Source: JANQPX01 sp050633905
Lineage (GTDB): Bacteria > Pseudomonadota > Alphaproteobacteria > Geminicoccales > Geminicoccaceae
Direction of reading: 5' to 3'
Assembly (NCBI GenBank): GCA_050633905.1
Contig: JBOEHJ010000082.1
Coordinates: 27,674 to 91,673 of the forward strand
Length of the DNA stretch: 64,000 nucleotides
Below the pieces are notes generated by a model that was given only the letters and a program-made list of their open reading frames with translations, made no database searches and was not told the origin of the DNA. Below are positions 18,120-27,085 of this stretch, piece after piece (position 1 is the stretch's first letter; every line of letters begins with the position of its first letter). A program made the translations under genes and the position numbers.

Positions 18120-18891
18120 TCTAGATCTGAGCGAAGATGCGCTGCTCGGCGGTCGACTTCGTTTCTATCAACCGGAGAAAGGGTATCGGGTCGCGGTCGA
18201 TCCGATTTTTCTCGCGGCCGCCGTGCCAGCCAATCCCGGCGAGCGCATTCTTGACGTCGGCGCTGGGACAGGTGCGGCACTTCTATGCCTGGCGGCAAGG
18301 ATTCCTGAATGCCGCCTGGTCGGCATCGAGCTGCAGCGGGATCTCCTTAGGGTCGCGACCAAAAATATCGAAGCGAATGGGTTTGGCCAGCAGGCTGAGA
18401 TGATTGCCGGTGATCTTGGCAAGATGCCGCCGAGGATGATCGCGGCGAGCTTTGATCATGCGATGACCAACCCGCCATTTCTCGTTGCTGATACCGCAAC
18501 GGCATCGGCCGACCATCAACGCGCCGGTGCTCATGTCGAGGGCAACCTCGATCTGGAGAGTTGGCTGCGCGCCGCGATCATGATGATCAGAAATGGCGGG
18601 TCCTTGACGCTCATTCATCGTGCTGAACGCCTCGGCGACATTCTGCATGCAGTCGATGGACAACTCGGCGATATCGTCGTCTATCCCCTCTGGCCCAAGG
18701 CGGATGGTCGGCCGGCAAAGCGTATCCTTGTCCAAGGTTGGAAGGGGTCAAAGGGGCCCGTGAAACTAGCCCCAGGACTTGTTGTCCACGAAGCGGACGG
18801 ACGGTATTCCTCGATCGCCAATGATGTGCTGCGTGCCAGCAAAGCGATGCCCCTTCGGCCGCCACGGCGGGAGTCTCTCCATCATGCTTGA
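18112..18891 (+). CDS. tRNA1(Val) adenine-N6 methyltransferase family protein (TrmN6-like)
   Basis: 259 residues from a GTG start that overlaps the DUF2007 gene by 8 bases. SAM-binding motif I is ILDVGAGTGAALLCLA (about 45-60), then LVGIELQRDLL. The catalytic motif MTNPPF identifies an exocyclic-amine (N6-adenine) methyltransferase as in TrmN6/YfiC. The N-terminal GGRLRFYQPEKGYRVAVDPIFLA is typical of this family. The likely target is A37 of tRNA, inferred from family membership. The stop overlaps the next start by 8 bases (ATGCTTGA). Confidence 0.82.
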   Translation: MPDLDLSEDALLGGRLRFYQPEKGYRVAVDPIFLAAAVPANPGERILDVGAGTGAALLCLAARIPECRLVGIELQRDLLRVATKNIEANGFGQQAEMIAGDLGKMPPRMIAASFDHAMTNPPFLVADTATASADHQRAGAHVEGNLDLESWLRAAIMMIRNGGSLTLIHRAERLGDILHAVDGQLGDIVVYPLWPKADGRPAKRILVQGWKGSKGPVKLAPGLVVHEADGRYSSIANDVLRASKAMPLRPPRRESLHHA

Positions 18892-19750
18892 TCGGATAAA
18901 GACACTGTCGACACGCCTGCGCTGGCCGCCTTGGCAGCCGAAAGGTCCGGTGGTGCCGGTCATCCGCCTCTCCGGTGTGATTGGCGGCGGCAGCAGTTTG
19001 CGCGGTGGCGGCCTCTCACTCAATGGCGTCAACAGCAGCCTGGAGCGCGCCTTCAAGGTCAAAAGTGCCAAAGCTGTTGCGCTGTCGATCAACTCACCCG
19101 GCGGCTCGCCGGTTCAATCCGCCCTGATCACGGACCGGATCCGCTCCTTGTCGAAAGAGCATGACGTTCCCGTCATCGCGTTCATTGAGGATGTCGGCGC
19201 ATCGGGGGGGTACTGGCTGGCGCTGGCGGCTGATGAAATCTTCGCCAATCCCAATTCGCTGATCGGCAGCATCGGCGTGATCAGCGCTGGTTTTGGCTTC
19301 GTGGACGCCTTAAAATGGCTTGGCGTCGAGCGCCGCGTTTATACGGCTGGCGAGTCGAAGTCATTGCTCGACCCGTTTCGCCCCGAAGACCCTAAAGGCA
19401 TCGATCGCCTCCGCGACATCCTCGAAGATGCCCATGCGAATTTCAAAGAGATGGTGCGTACGCGACGTGGCGATAAGCTGAAGGGCGAGGACAAGGACCT
19501 TTTTGAGGGCCAGGTCTGGGCAGGTAAACGGGCGCTCGAACATGGCTTGATCGATGGTCTTGGCAATCTGCACGCCGTCTTGAGGGAACGCTTCGGCGAC
19601 GATCTCAAAATGCCGATGATCACCAAACCTAAACCTTGGTGGCAACGGCGCTTCGGTGTCCGCTTGACGGTGAGCGAACCGCGTGACTGGATCGACGACA
19701 CCCTGGACAGCCTGAGCGATCGAACGCTTTGGGCGCGTTACGGGCTTTAG
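18884..19750 (+). CDS. S49 family peptidase (short SppA / SohB-like)
   Basis: 288 residues with start at ATG 18884; a GGGAG-type site precedes it. Serine protease with a Ser-Lys dyad. The nucleophile lies in EDVGASGGYWLALAADEI and the general-base Lys is probably that in AGESKSLLDPF. SINSPGGSPVQSALI and SLIGSIGVI are conserved in the family. SppA-type enzymes cut remnant signal peptides in the membrane, but this short form lacks an obvious N-terminal transmembrane helix. The next gene encodes a small membrane protein that might anchor or accompany it (inference only). Confidence 0.87.
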   Translation: MLDRIKTLSTRLRWPPWQPKGPVVPVIRLSGVIGGGSSLRGGGLSLNGVNSSLERAFKVKSAKAVALSINSPGGSPVQSALITDRIRSLSKEHDVPVIAFIEDVGASGGYWLALAADEIFANPNSLIGSIGVISAGFGFVDALKWLGVERRVYTAGESKSLLDPFRPEDPKGIDRLRDILEDAHANFKEMVRTRRGDKLKGEDKDLFEGQVWAGKRALEHGLIDGLGNLHAVLRERFGDDLKMPMITKPKPWWQRRFGVRLTVSEPRDWIDDTLDSLSDRTLWARYGL

Positions 19751-19771
19751 GCAGAGCGGAGGAGAATTGGC

Positions 19772-20008
19772 TTGATCAACAAGATCCTGTTTACGATCTT
19801 CGCGGTGATTGCGATCTGGAAGGCCTTCTCGTTCCTATCCAAGCTCAAGAAAAAGCAGAGCACGTCGCCGACGGCGAGATCTCACCCACAAGGTCAGCCC
19901 CCACAGGAAAGCACGCAAACTCGGTCCATCGAACTTGTCCCGTGCCAGCGCTGCGGCTCTTATGTCGATCCCAAGGAAGGCTGTCGCTGTACCTCGTCAA
20001 GCACGTAG
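19772..20008 (+). CDS. Small membrane protein with C-terminal zinc ribbon
   Basis: 78 residues from TTG at 19772, preceded by GGAGGAG at 19758-19764. One N-terminal transmembrane helix (about residues 3-22, ILFTIFAVIAIWKAFSFL), a basic patch KLKKK, a polar linker, and a C-terminal four-cysteine knuckle (CQRCGSYVDPKEGCRC, about 58-73). Proteins of this layout occur next to sppA and glyQ in alphaproteobacteria. No function is known to me. Too short for a firm family call, but spacing, ribosome site and the Cys pattern support a real gene. Confidence 0.75.
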   Translation: MINKILFTIFAVIAIWKAFSFLSKLKKKQSTSPTARSHPQGQPPQESTQTRSIELVPCQRCGSYVDPKEGCRCTSSST

Positions 20009-20077
20009 CGAACATTAAAGCTGGAGGTGCTGCTTCCTCCATCCTATGAACCCGAACATCGTCGAAGAAAAATCATC

Positions 20078-20986
20078 GTGACCGCATCACCATCCCGTAG
20101 TTTTCAAGACCTGATCCTAACCCTGCAGCAATTCTGGGCGGGGAAAGGCTGTGTGCTACTTCAACCCTATGATATCGAAGTGGGGGCGGGGACATTTCAC
20201 CCCGCCACGACCCTACGTGCCTTGGGGCCGGAGCCTTGGAACGCTGCCTATGTCCAGCCCTCCCGGCGGCCGACCGACGGTCGCTACGGCGAGAATCCTA
20301 ACCGACTGCAGCATTATTATCAGTTCCAGGTGATCATGAAGCCGTCGCCGCCTGACCTGCAGGATCTCTACCTTGAAAGCCTCAGAGCCATCGGCATCGA
20401 CTTCGAGAACCACGACATCCGCTTCGTCGAGGATGACTGGGAAAGCCCGACGCTCGGCGCCTGGGGTTTGGGCTGGGAAGTCTGGTGCGACGGCATGGAA
20501 GTCTCGCAATTCACGTACTTCCAGCAAGTCGGCGGCTTCGACTGCAAGCCGGTTTCCGGCGAGCTCACCTACGGCCTTGAGCGCTTGGCCATGTATGTCC
20601 AGGGCGTTGAGAACGTCTACGACCTTGATTTCAATGGCCAGGGTTTCACCTATGGTCAGGTCTTCAAGCAGGCCGAGATCGAATACTCCGAACATAATTT
20701 CGAGCGCGCCGACACCGAGCGGCTTTTTCGACATTTCAAAGATGCAGAGAAAGAATGCGCGTCCTTGCTGGGCGAAGGGGGCGGGGACAATGTCAAAGCC
20801 CTGGCCCTGCCAGCCTATGATCAATGTCTGAAGGCCAGCCATCTCTTCAACCTGCTCGATGCGCGTGGCGTGATCAGCGTCACCGAACGCGCCGCCTATA
20901 TCGGCCGTGTCAGAGCATTGGCCCGCGGTTGCTGCGAAGCCTGGGTCGCAAGTCGTGACGGGCGTAACGAAGGGGAGGCGGCGTAA
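20078..20986 (+). CDS. glyQ: Glycyl-tRNA synthetase alpha subunit
   Basis: 303 residues if translation begins at GTG 20078; an upstream GTG at 20027 would add 17. I prefer 20078 because the bacterial protein begins a few residues before the conserved FQDLILTLQQFW. This catalytic subunit of the alpha2beta2 enzyme shows CVLLQPYDIEVGAGTFHP, ALGPEPWNAAYVQPSRRPTDG, YGENPNRLQHYYQFQV and VGGFDCKPVSGELTYGLERL, all hallmarks of the class II GlyQ core. Its last base overlaps the glyS start (TAATG). Confidence 0.95.
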   Translation: MTASPSRSFQDLILTLQQFWAGKGCVLLQPYDIEVGAGTFHPATTLRALGPEPWNAAYVQPSRRPTDGRYGENPNRLQHYYQFQVIMKPSPPDLQDLYLESLRAIGIDFENHDIRFVEDDWESPTLGAWGLGWEVWCDGMEVSQFTYFQQVGGFDCKPVSGELTYGLERLAMYVQGVENVYDLDFNGQGFTYGQVFKQAEIEYSEHNFERADTERLFRHFKDAEKECASLLGEGGGDNVKALALPAYDQCLKASHLFNLLDARGVISVTERAAYIGRVRALARGCCEAWVASRDGRNEGEAA

Positions 20987-23085
20987 TGGCTGAGTTTCTC
21001 CTCGAATTGCTGTCCGAAGAAATCCCGGCCCGCATGCAGGTTAGGGCCAAGAATGATCTTGCGGGCTTGGTAATCAAAGCCTTGAACGAAGCGGAACTGA
21101 CCTATGGTCAGGTTCAAAGCTTCGCGACACCCAGGCGTCTGGTCTTGATGATCGACGATCTCCAGGTTCAGCAATCGGATGTCGATGTCGAGCGCAAGGG
21201 ACCACGGGTTGGCGCACATGAAAAGGCGCTAGAGGGCTTCAAAAAGTCGCTAGGTGTCGACAACTATGAGCTTGTTGAGCGGGAAGAGAAGAAAGGTGCG
21301 GTCTACGTCGCCCGCTTTCGCCGGGTGGGGCGGCCCACTGCCGACATTCTGGCCGAGATCATTCCTGAGGTATTGGAAAAATTTCCTTGGCCGAAGTCGA
21401 TGCGCTGGGGCGATCACGATGTCCGCTGGGTCCGGCCGTTGCACAGCATGCTCTGCCTTCTCGATGGCGCGACCATGGCGTTTACTTTTGGGCAGGTGAG
21501 CTCAGGTAACACCAGCCGCGGACACCGCTTCCACGCGCCGGAACTTTTCGAAGTCGAGGGAGTCGAGCACTATAAGAAGGAATTGGCACGCCGCTTTGTG
21601 GTGCTCGATCGGGATCAGCGACGCGATGGTATCAAGGGCCAGGCTGAGCTGATTGCCAAGCAGCATGACTTAAGACTCCGCCAGGACGAGGCGCTCCTCG
21701 ACGAGGTCACCGGCCTGGTCGAATGGCCGGTCGCCGTTTGCGGTAATATCGATGCCGCCTTCATGGAGCTGCCATCCGAAGTGCTGGTCACTTCCATGCG
21801 CGCTCATCAAAAGTATCTGGCTCTTGAGGACGAGTCCGGGAACTTGGCCCCCAAGTTCGTCACCATCGGCAATCTCGAGGCCAAAGACGGCGGCGAAGCT
21901 ATTGTCGCCGGCAATGAGCGTGTGCTGCGCGCAAGGCTTTGGGACGCCAAGTTTTTCTGGGACCAAGACGGGCAGCGCCCGTTGGCTGAGCTCGTCCCAA
22001 AGCTCGACGACATCGTCTTTCATGCCAAGCTCGGTTCGGTTGGCGAGAAGGTCAAACGGATCGAGAAGCTGGCAGGTTGGGTTGCTGAGCGTATCCCTGA
22101 GGCAATGGCCACCGATGCCAAACGCGCAGCGCAGCTTGCCAAAGCCGACCTGGTTAGCGGCATGGTCGGCGAGTTTCCAGAGTTGCAAGGTCTCATGGGC
22201 CAGTACTACGCACATCAACAAGGCGAGAGCGATGCTGTCGCCGGCGCGATCGGTGATCACTACGCGCCTCAGGGCCCCAATGACGATTGTCCATCGGATC
22301 CTTTGAGCGTCGCTGTTGCCCTTGCCGACAAGTTGGACACGCTTACAGGATTTTTCGCGGTCGATGAAAAGCCGACTGGTTCGAAGGACCCATTCGCCTT
22401 GCGCCGCGCAGCCCTCGGAGTGATTCGTCTTATCCTGGAGAACAAAATTAGGCTGCCGCTCCGTGGCGCATTTACCAAAGCACTCGCCTTCTACGAAGGA
22501 CAATTAAAAGTAGAGAATGGTGACATTGTTGACGAACTATTAACCTTCTTCGGTGATCGTTTGAAGGTACATCTGAAGGCATCGGGCGTGAGGCACGATC
22601 TAATCAACGCTGTGTTCGCCACTGGTGACGATGATCTTGTTCGTATTCTGGCTCGCGTCGATGCTCTTCAACGTTTTATGGCGACCGATAACGGAGCTAA
22701 CCTTCTTGCTGCCTATCGTCGAGCCAACAACATTGTCAAGATCGAGACAAAGAAGGATGGGCGTGATCCCAATCCTGACGTCAATCCTGAGCTTCTTGGG
22801 CAAGCGGAAGAGCGTGTGCTCTATGAAGGGATGCAGAGCGCAGGTGATGTCATTGGAAAGGCGGTTCATGAAGAACAATATGGCGAGGCGATGGAAGCGC
22901 TCGCAATTTTGCGCGGCCAGGTCGACGACTTCTTTGACAGTGTCATGGTCAATGACCCTGACGCAGAGGTTCGACTTAACAGGCTCAAGCTCCTCAAGCG
23001 TATTCACGCAGCATTGTTAGGTGTTGGTGACTTTTCCTTGATCGAAGATATCGTTTCTGAAAACCACAACCGACAGGTCGCTTAA
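20986..23085 (+). CDS. glyS: Glycyl-tRNA synthetase beta subunit
   Basis: 699 residues, close to the 689 of E. coli GlyS. Starts MAEFLLELLSEEIPARMQ, the invariant opening of the family. Further signatures are WPKSMRWGDHDVRWVRPLH and LPSEVLVTSMRAHQKYLAL. The C-terminal part is the anticodon-binding helical domain, with VNDPDAEVRLNRLKLLKRI near the end. It is needed with GlyQ for tRNA recognition. Coupled to both neighbours by one-base stop/start overlaps (TAATG at each end). Confidence 0.95.
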   Translation: MAEFLLELLSEEIPARMQVRAKNDLAGLVIKALNEAELTYGQVQSFATPRRLVLMIDDLQVQQSDVDVERKGPRVGAHEKALEGFKKSLGVDNYELVEREEKKGAVYVARFRRVGRPTADILAEIIPEVLEKFPWPKSMRWGDHDVRWVRPLHSMLCLLDGATMAFTFGQVSSGNTSRGHRFHAPELFEVEGVEHYKKELARRFVVLDRDQRRDGIKGQAELIAKQHDLRLRQDEALLDEVTGLVEWPVAVCGNIDAAFMELPSEVLVTSMRAHQKYLALEDESGNLAPKFVTIGNLEAKDGGEAIVAGNERVLRARLWDAKFFWDQDGQRPLAELVPKLDDIVFHAKLGSVGEKVKRIEKLAGWVAERIPEAMATDAKRAAQLAKADLVSGMVGEFPELQGLMGQYYAHQQGESDAVAGAIGDHYAPQGPNDDCPSDPLSVAVALADKLDTLTGFFAVDEKPTGSKDPFALRRAALGVIRLILENKIRLPLRGAFTKALAFYEGQLKVENGDIVDELLTFFGDRLKVHLKASGVRHDLINAVFATGDDDLVRILARVDALQRFMATDNGANLLAAYRRANNIVKIETKKDGRDPNPDVNPELLGQAEERVLYEGMQSAGDVIGKAVHEEQYGEAMEALAILRGQVDDFFDSVMVNDPDAEVRLNRLKLLKRIHAALLGVGDFSLIEDIVSENHNRQVA

Positions 23086-25751
23086 TGAGCAAATGGGTTT
23101 ACAGCTTCGGTGCGGGCAACGCGGATGGCGATGCCTCGATGAAGGCGTTGTTGGGCGGGAAGGGCGCTAATCTCGCCGAGATGTGCGGCCTTGGTCTCGC
23201 CGTGCCGCCTGGTATGACGATCACCACTGAGGTTTGCACCTATTACTACGCCCACGATAAAGCCTATCCTGATGATCTTGTCGCCGGCGTGGACATGGCT
23301 CTAAAGCGGATCGAAGAAACTGCCGGCGCCAAGCTTGGCGATGCGAAAACCCCCCTTTTGCTTTCGGTCCGCTCGGGGGCACCTGTCTCGATGCCCGGCA
23401 TGATGGATACCGTGCTCAATCTTGGTCTGAACGATGAAACCGTCGAAGGCCTGGCAGCGGAAAGCAATGATGCCCGTTTTGCTAAAGATAGCTATCGTCG
23501 CTTCATCCAAATGTATGGCGATGTGGTCCTTGGTATCGATCAATATCTGTTTGAGGACCAGCTCGAAGAAATCAAACGAGACCATCAATACAAACTTGAT
23601 AATGACCTCAGTGCCGATGATCTTGGTGATCTGATCGATCACTACAAGCGGATCGTCAGGGAAGAAACCGGCGAAGAATTTCCCCAGGACGTCCAGGCCC
23701 AGCTTTGGGGTGCCATCGGCGCCGTCTTCAGCTCCTGGATGACGCCGCGCGCAATCACCTATCGGCGCCTGCAAGAGATCGACGAGGCCATGGGCACGGC
23801 CGTCAACGTCCAGGCGATGGTGTTTGGTAACCGGAGCGACGACAGCGCCACCGGTGTTGCCTTCACACGAAATCCATCCACCGGTGAGCGGCGCCATTAC
23901 GGTGAATTTCTGATCAATGCTCAAGGAGAGGATGTCGTCGCCGGCATTCGCACCCCACAGCCTCTGACCGAAGTGATGAAGTCGGAAACCGACAGCAACC
24001 ACGCTTCGATGGAAGCGATCATGCCAGAGGCTTTCGCCGAACTTGCCGCTGTCTTCGACAAACTCGAAGCCCATTATCGCGACATGCAGGACATTGAGTT
24101 CACCATTCAAGACAAACGTCTCTGGATCCTGCAGACGCGATCTGGCAAACGCACCACGCCGGCTGCCCTCAAGATTGCTGTCGATATGGCTAATGAAGGG
24201 CTCATCACGGAAGAAGAGGCAATCACCAGGATTGAACCCGCCTCCCTCGATCAGCTCCTGCATCCGTCACTTGATCCCGACGCCAAACGCGAGGTCATCG
24301 CCAAGGGCCTTCCGGCCTCACCCGGTGCAGTGTCCGGCAGAGTAGTCTTCGATAGCGATGAAGCCGAGAAATTAGGTGGTGCGGGTATCCCCGTTATTCT
24401 GGTTCGCATTGAGACCTCGCCAGAGGACATCCATGGCATGCATGCAGCGAGAGGTATTCTTACCGCACGTGGCGGCATGACTAGCCATGCTGCGGTGGTC
24501 GCTCGCGGTATGGGGAAAGCCTGCGTCTCAGCGGCTGCTGGGATCGAGATCGACTATACTGGGCAGCTGCTTCGTGCCGGCGGTCATGAGATCAAGGCTG
24601 GCGATGAGATTACCATCGATGGCGGCGCTGGCGAGGTGATGCTTGGCGTCGTCCCAACCGTCGATCCCGACCTCTCTGAGGATTTCGGTACGCTCATGAC
24701 ATGGGCGGACAAGCGGCGTGTGCTGGCGGTACGTGCCAATGCGGAAACGCCCGACGATGCTCGGACTGCTCGAACATTCGGCGCCGAGGGGATCGGCCTT
24801 TCGCGCACCGAACACATGTTCTTCGATGACGAGCGCATTGTTGCCATGCGTGAAATGATCCTAGCGGAGACCGTTGACGGCAGAACTGCTGCCCTGACCA
24901 AGATTCTGCCGATGCAGCGTCAGGATTTCGTCGAGCTATTCGAAATTATGGCAGGATGTCCCCTAACCATTCGGCTGCTCGATCCGCCGCTTCATGAGTT
25001 TCTGCCCCATAAAGATGATGAGATCGAGGATGTCGCCAAGGCGTCGGGCATGGATGCGGATGCCTTACGGCGAAGAGCCTTGGAGCTCAGGGAATCCAAC
25101 CCGATGCTCGGCTTTCGCGGTTGTCGCCTCGGCATCTTGTATCCTGAGATCTACGAGATGCAGGCGCGCGCTATTTTCGAAGCCGCAGTTGAGAGCGAGA
25201 AAAAAACCGGCCAAGCCGTGGTGCCCGAGGTGATGGTCCCACTGATCGGCACAGCCCGCGAGTTCGAAATTCTGAAAGTGCGTATCGATGACATTGCGAA
25301 AGAAGTCATCGAAGCGACAGGGGGGACCTTAAGCTACCAGGTCGGTACGATGATCGAGGTTCCAAGAGCGGCTCTTCAGGCGGCAGAGATAGCGAAATCT
25401 GCTGAATTCTTCAGTTTTGGCACCAATGATCTGACCCAGATGGCACTTGGCCTTTCCCGCGACGACAGCTCAAAGTTTCTAGAGACTTACATCGAGCAGG
25501 GAATCTATGCCGCCGATCCCTTTACTACAATTGACATTGACGGTGTTGGCGTCCTGGTCAAGCTTGCAGCTGAGCGGGGAAGGGGAGTTTGCGCCAATCT
25601 GAAACTCGGTATTTGTGGCGAACATGGCGGTGATCCGGCGAGCGTCACGTTTTGCCACAGGATCGGCCTCGACTATGTCTCCTGCTCACCCTATCGCGTT
25701 CCCATCGCAAGACTGGCCGCAGCTCAAGCTGCAATCAATACGCCCCGTTGA
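23085..25751 (+). CDS. ppdK: Pyruvate, phosphate dikinase
   Basis: 888 residues. Interconverts pyruvate, ATP and phosphate with PEP, AMP and PPi. The N-terminal ATP-grasp domain has LGGKGANLAEMCGLGL and SVRSGAPVSMPGMMDTVLNLG. The central phosphohistidine domain has RGGMTSHAAVVARGMGK with the swivelling His near residue 468. The C-terminal PEP/pyruvate barrel has GTNDLTQMALGLSRDD and ICGEHGGDPASV with the catalytic Cys. The glyQ-glyS-ppdK order is common in alphaproteobacteria. The stop overlaps the probable start of meaB. Confidence 0.95.
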   Translation: MSKWVYSFGAGNADGDASMKALLGGKGANLAEMCGLGLAVPPGMTITTEVCTYYYAHDKAYPDDLVAGVDMALKRIEETAGAKLGDAKTPLLLSVRSGAPVSMPGMMDTVLNLGLNDETVEGLAAESNDARFAKDSYRRFIQMYGDVVLGIDQYLFEDQLEEIKRDHQYKLDNDLSADDLGDLIDHYKRIVREETGEEFPQDVQAQLWGAIGAVFSSWMTPRAITYRRLQEIDEAMGTAVNVQAMVFGNRSDDSATGVAFTRNPSTGERRHYGEFLINAQGEDVVAGIRTPQPLTEVMKSETDSNHASMEAIMPEAFAELAAVFDKLEAHYRDMQDIEFTIQDKRLWILQTRSGKRTTPAALKIAVDMANEGLITEEEAITRIEPASLDQLLHPSLDPDAKREVIAKGLPASPGAVSGRVVFDSDEAEKLGGAGIPVILVRIETSPEDIHGMHAARGILTARGGMTSHAAVVARGMGKACVSAAAGIEIDYTGQLLRAGGHEIKAGDEITIDGGAGEVMLGVVPTVDPDLSEDFGTLMTWADKRRVLAVRANAETPDDARTARTFGAEGIGLSRTEHMFFDDERIVAMREMILAETVDGRTAALTKILPMQRQDFVELFEIMAGCPLTIRLLDPPLHEFLPHKDDEIEDVAKASGMDADALRRRALELRESNPMLGFRGCRLGILYPEIYEMQARAIFEAAVESEKKTGQAVVPEVMVPLIGTAREFEILKVRIDDIAKEVIEATGGTLSYQVGTMIEVPRAALQAAEIAKSAEFFSFGTNDLTQMALGLSRDDSSKFLETYIEQGIYAADPFTTIDIDGVGVLVKLAAERGRGVCANLKLGICGEHGGDPASVTFCHRIGLDYVSCSPYRVPIARLAAAQAAINTPR

Positions 25752-26737
25752 TCGACAGGCGTGACAGCAGTCTGCTGGAAAAGCTCCGGACCGGCGGAAA
25801 ACGTGCGATGGCGGAGGCCCTGGCCCAAATCGAGGCGAGGGAGACGGCACCTGAAACGATCGAGTTGCTTGATTTGGTCTATCAAGGTGCTAAGGGACAT
25901 GTTTTGGGGATCACAGGTCCTCCTGGGGTTGGCAAATCCACACTGATTGCAGCCTTGATCAAAGCCTATCGGGGACGAGGAGAATCCGTCGGGGTCATCG
26001 TGATCGATCCGTCATCCAGGCGTTCGGGTGGCGCCTTGCTGGGTGATCGTGTTCGCATTGACATTGATCCGAGCGATCCTGATGTGTTCATTCGGTCCAT
26101 GGCTGCCCGTGAACGCATGGGAGGGCTTGCTGCTATCACGGCGGCCGCTGTTGTCGTCATGCGATCGGTCTATGACAAGGTCGTTGTTGAGACTGTTGGT
26201 GTTGGCCAATCTGAGACGGATATCGCTTCCGTCGCCGACAGCATCTTGCTTTGCATTCAACCAGGATCCGGCGACAGTCTTCAATATATGAAGGCAGGGA
26301 TCGCTGAGATACCCGACATCGCAGCTGTCACCAAAACCGATCTCGGCAGTGTCGCCAAGCAAACGATCCGCGATTTGGCATCGGCCCTTACGATGACAGG
26401 ACGAACGACGGGATCAAGCGATCTTCTTGACTGGCAAGTTCCTGTCATGGGGATCAGTGCCGTCAAAGAGGCGCACATCACCGAGCTGGTCGACGCGATT
26501 GATCGCCATCAACACTATCTTGACGGCGAGAGGTTGCTGACAAAGCGCTCTGACCAAGCCGAGACCTGGATCGAACTCAGCATCAAAGAGTCTCATGGTC
26601 AATACGGCCTCGATATCGCAAAGAACCTTGCCGGCGGCTTCAAGCTGGAGAGAGGTCAATCGCCCTTTCGACGCCTGCAATACCTCCGAGGATTGTTCGA
26701 AACTGACAAACTCTCATCGAAGTTAGGCTCAATTTGA
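25748..26737 (+). CDS. meaB: MeaB/ArgK-type G3E GTPase
   Basis: 329 residues from TTG at 25748, which overlaps the ppdK stop (TTGA). No other start in this frame lies near, and E. coli ArgK has about the same length. P-loop GPPGVGKST at residues 57-65, VIVIDPSSRRSGGALLGDR, the switch-like VVETVGVGQSETDIA, and VTKTDLG for base recognition. MeaB proteins chaperone cobalamin-dependent acyl-CoA mutases such as methylmalonyl-CoA mutase. No mutase gene is in the window, so the partner must be elsewhere. Coupling to ppdK is unusual but plausible in anaplerotic metabolism. Confidence 0.88.
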   Translation: MIDRRDSSLLEKLRTGGKRAMAEALAQIEARETAPETIELLDLVYQGAKGHVLGITGPPGVGKSTLIAALIKAYRGRGESVGVIVIDPSSRRSGGALLGDRVRIDIDPSDPDVFIRSMAARERMGGLAAITAAAVVVMRSVYDKVVVETVGVGQSETDIASVADSILLCIQPGSGDSLQYMKAGIAEIPDIAAVTKTDLGSVAKQTIRDLASALTMTGRTTGSSDLLDWQVPVMGISAVKEAHITELVDAIDRHQHYLDGERLLTKRSDQAETWIELSIKESHGQYGLDIAKNLAGGFKLERGQSPFRRLQYLRGLFETDKLSSKLGSI

Positions 26738-26801
26738 GTCATTCAGGTGAAGAAGAAATCGTTTAAATTCAATCTACTAAGCGTTCATCGAGATAATTAT
26801 T

Positions 26802-26821
26802 CTGATGTAATCATGCCACTA
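26802..26821 (-). promoter_or_regulatory. Degenerate copy E of the palindromic element, overlapping a stop codon
   Basis: On the minus strand it reads TAGTGGCATGATTACATCAG, beginning with the stop codon (26819-26821) of the MoaD-like gene. Compared with copies A-D the right half-site is TTAC instead of CCAC. It lies between convergent genes, which argues against a simple promoter operator at this place. Confidence 0.35.
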
Positions 26822-27064
26822 GCCGCCTGCGATCTGCGGAATGACATGGACCTCACTATCAGGCGGGATCTCCTCAAAGAGAGCGTCTTGATAGATCTGG
26901 CCGTTGATGGCGACCGCGATCCCCTGTTGCAAATGTGGCTCCATCGAAGGAAAACGGCGGCCAAGTTCTCGAAATAATGCCTGGACGGACGTCACATCCA
27001 GATCAAGCTCCGCCTGACCCTCGGCAAAGCGCAGCAAGGCGCGGGTAAGGACGATTTTGGCCAT
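26819..27064 (-). CDS. MoaD/ThiS-family sulfur carrier protein
   Basis: 81 residues of ubiquitin-like fold: LLRFAEGQAELDLDVTSVQALFRELG, then VAINGQIYQDALFEEIPPDSEVHVIPQIAGG. It ends in the Gly-Gly that is adenylated and thiocarboxylated in MoaD and ThiS. Last gene of the molybdenum hydroxylase operon (21 bases after the large subunit), so a role in molybdopterin supply or sulfuration for that enzyme is likely by context. Housekeeping MoaD would be encoded elsewhere; this looks like a dedicated paralogue. The stop codon lies inside element copy E. Confidence 0.8.
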   Translation of the reverse strand: MAKIVLTRALLRFAEGQAELDLDVTSVQALFRELGRRFPSMEPHLQQGIAVAINGQIYQDALFEEIPPDSEVHVIPQIAGG

Positions 27065-27085
27065 CTTAGGCGAACCCTTGATGTA

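Noticed and set aside
23301..24263. 320-codon frame antisense to ppdK
   Set aside because: It mirrors the ppdK codons; ppdK has all its catalytic motifs, so this is a shadow frame.
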